Source of the DNA: Anaerolineae bacterium
GTDB taxonomy: Bacteria; Chloroflexota; Anaerolineae; B4-G1
Assembly: GCA_030612585.1 (NCBI GenBank)
Contig: JAUWNP010000042.1
Span: forward strand, 1 to 27,401
Length of the DNA: 27,401 bases
Reading direction: 5' to 3'
The notes below the pieces were generated by a model. It was not told the DNA's origin and did not search any database. It saw only the letters and a program-made list of their open reading frames with translations. Made by a program: the position numbers and the translations under genes. This document shows, piece after piece, positions 26,241-27,401 of the stretch (position 1 is its first letter; each line of letters opens with the position of its first letter).

Positions 26241-26491
26241 CAGCACGTCCCGGGGGATTCGCAGGAGGTTTTTCGGAGGTTTTGAAAGCGTTTCAGGCAG
26301 CCGGAGCTGAGTTGAAAGAGTTCTACCTGGTGATGGGCCGGTACGCCATGGTCGTCGTCGCCGAAGCACCGGACGATGAAACAGCAGCCAATCTGGCCCT
26401 CGCCATCGGTTCAGCAGGAGCCATCCGCACCGAAACCCTCCGTGCGTTCACGGAGGACGAGTACCGAAAAATCATCGCCGCCCTGTCCTGA
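26219..26491 (+). CDS. GYD-domain protein with an eroded N-terminus
   Basis: The segment KEFYLVMGRYAMVVVAEAPDD and then TETLRAFTEDEYRKI is clearly the GYD-domain family (PF08734), small proteins of about 95-105 residues of unknown function. From the ATG at 26219 the product is 90 residues. The first 25 (TMTVGNAARPGGFAGGF) lack the usual first beta strand and GI.N.KD motif. No ribosome site precedes 26219 or the alternative ATG at 26225, and the start overlaps the repeat element. The gene may have lost its 5' end when the element arrived, so it could be a pseudogene. Confidence 0.6.
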   Translation: MTMTVGNAARPGGFAGGFSEVLKAFQAAGAELKEFYLVMGRYAMVVVAEAPDDETAANLALAIGSAGAIRTETLRAFTEDEYRKIIAALS

Positions 26492-26549
26492 GCAATCGCC
26501 CGGAACAAGCCATCTCAAAGTGCAAGTGCGCCTCCCTCGGATATGCACA

Positions 26550-26579
26550 CCCTTGGCAAGCCCACGGGTCTGCCAAGGG
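26550..26579. repeat. Perfect 9-bp inverted repeat
   Basis: CCCTTGGCA (26550-26558) pairs with TGCCAAGGG (26571-26579) around a 12-nt loop. No T-tract. It lies between the GYD gene and its terminator. Confidence 0.6.
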
Positions 26580-26602
26580 CCAATTCTCCACCCCCCTTTG
26601 TG

Positions 26603-26637
26603 AGAGCCAGCACTTCAGGTCTGCTGGCCCTCTTTTT
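26603..26637 (+). terminator. Terminator downstream of the GYD gene
   Basis: AGAGCCAGCA pairs with TGCTGGCCCTCT (two bulged bases) around a 9-nt loop and is followed by TTTTT. Confidence 0.7.
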
Positions 26638-26641
26638 AGTA

Positions 26642-26724
26642 GGACAATTTGGCAAATTGTCCCACCACTGAGAGGAAACAGTGATTCGACATCGCGTGCG
26701 CTCCCCGATCACCATACCTCTCAG
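26642..26724. repeat. Nested inverted repeats
   Basis: GGACAATTT and AAATTGTCC (26642-26662) form a perfect 9-bp hairpin with a GGC loop. CTGAGAGG (26668-26675) and CCTCTCAG (26717-26724) are perfectly complementary over 41 bp of spacer. Neither is explained by a gene. Confidence 0.6.
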
Positions 26725-26739
26725 ACCATTAACCTCCCG

Positions 26740-26812
26740 ATTTCGACCGCTCGGCCGGAAAGTGTAGACTTCCGGCCGAGTTTTTGCTATTATGATGATG
26801 GCAGTTGGAATG
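26740..26812 (+). repeat. Hairpin/promoter-like repeat element, copy 2
   Basis: Nearly identical to copy 1, with stem 26750-26760 and 26770-26780, TTTTT, then TGCTATTAT. TAGACT sits 17 bp before the TATTAT, so this copy also reads as a promoter for the two small membrane-protein genes downstream. Confidence 0.8.
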
Positions 26813-26876
26813 AACTATAACCAAATTCGGGGGTGTTGGTATGCAGGAAATGGGTTGGACGCCAGGGAGAGGGATA

Positions 26877-26969
26877 ATGCGCGAACTTGTTCGAGTAGTG
26901 ATGGGGATCGCGCTGCTCACGCTGGTGACTGGAGTTTGGGTCTGCTTGTGGGTTCCGCCGTCGTTCTGA
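26877..26969 (+). CDS. Small single-helix membrane peptide (30 aa)
   Basis: ATG at 26877 with GGAG at 26866-26869 (7-bp spacing); an in-frame ATG at 26841 would give 42 residues but has a poorer ribosome site. The product MRELVRVVMGIALLTLVTGV continues to WVCLWVPPSF and is almost entirely one transmembrane helix with a basic N-terminus. Its stop is 14 bp before the next gene, whose ribosome site overlaps the end of this frame. No family recognised. Small size keeps confidence moderate. Confidence 0.5.
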   Translation: MRELVRVVMGIALLTLVTGVWVCLWVPPSF

Positions 26970-26983
26970 AGGAGAATGGCGAA

Positions 26984-27316
26984 ATGAAGAGACCCGATAG
27001 AGTCACAGTTACTACCTTTTGGTTCGATTGGCTGCTTTTGCCCATAATGCTCGGAGCAGGGTGGCTGACGCTCCGCTGGGCCTCGGCGGACTTTGACTTG
27101 GCGGCAAGTCCAGGGACATGGGGTGGGACCCTACCGGCCTGGGTCGTCTCGATCCCGCTGATGCTCTGTGCCGTCGGCTGGGTCATCCTTGGATTCGGCT
27201 CCCTGATCCGCGAGGAGTACTGGGAACACCGGATTTGGTGTGCGATATTGATCCTTTGGTCGCTGGCTCTTTGGGATTTCGCATGGGAGGGCCACATATG
27301 GGGGTACTCCGGCTAG
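26984..27316 (+). CDS. Small integral membrane protein (110 aa), unknown function
   Basis: ATG at 26984 supported by GAAGGAG at 26968-26974; a longer frame from 26792 is unlikely because it crosses the upstream small gene in another frame and reads as low-complexity. Three transmembrane helices are visible: WFDWLLLPIMLGAGWLTLRW, WVVSIPLMLCAVGWVILGFG and WCAILILWSLALWDFAW. Many tryptophans and no polar motif. It is probably the second gene of a two-gene unit driven from the repeat element at 26740-26812. The remaining bases to 27401 show no further gene. Confidence 0.65.
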   Translation: MKRPDRVTVTTFWFDWLLLPIMLGAGWLTLRWASADFDLAASPGTWGGTLPAWVVSIPLMLCAVGWVILGFGSLIREEYWEHRIWCAILILWSLALWDFAWEGHIWGYSG

Positions 27317-27401
27317 GCGAATCGGCGATAGCCCTCAAGGTCAAGGTAAATGCGTTGGAATAGAGTTGTGACCCTGGTAATGCCATAACAGCGCCGCTTA
27401 A

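Overview
The window looks like a GC-rich chromosomal segment from a Chloroflexota (Anaerolineae-like) bacterium, probably a metagenome-assembled genome. This is inference. It rests on the style of the proteins (STAND-type ATPase fused to an FGE-like domain, TP-rich linkers, LysM lipoprotein, very long PKD/DUF4082 surface protein), a tRNA gene without encoded CCA, and housekeeping genes typical of a free-living bacterium. No phage, plasmid, CRISPR or intact transposase gene was seen.

Left part (1-5216, + strand): a compact, partly translationally coupled cluster. It holds the tail of a protein with 12-residue VPV..TIPI repeats, a membrane-spanning P-loop ATPase fused to an FGE-sulfatase-like domain, a second related P-loop ATPase, a SAM methyltransferase with a C-terminal zinc ribbon, and a small unknown protein. 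The last three overlap by ATGA. This is the most likely place for an undescribed signalling or conflict-type system. Next come dnaN (5382-6515) with its own promoter and terminator, and a convergent pair of ABC-2 permeases (6680-9075, - strand) driven by a near-consensus promoter that predicts an almost leaderless mRNA.

Middle part (9100-19400): a truncated, frameshifted copy of a comM/yifB-type Mg-chelatase-like ATPase gene (9305-10290) and an intact copy (17800-19323) lie in the same orientation. They flank a 2033-residue secreted modular protein (11078-17179: signal peptide, unassigned N-terminal domains, Ig-like, two DUF4082-like, about five PKD-like, C-terminal TGGGW domain). The two copies share a 116-bp exact match. 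The degenerate copy carries a 97-bp hairpin-rich insertion.

Right part (19640-27401): clpC and an S1-domain protein gene form a - strand operon, followed on the + strand by tRNA-Gly(GCC), a region with a 30-31 bp triple repeat, a LysM lipoprotein, a PlsC-type acyltransferase, an N-terminally eroded GYD-domain protein, and two small membrane proteins. The last 1.5 kb is rich in inverted repeats and contains two copies of a 74-bp hairpin element.

Promoters across the window repeatedly use an extended -10 of the form TGn-TATAmT. All assignments were made by reading the sequence; no database search was run.
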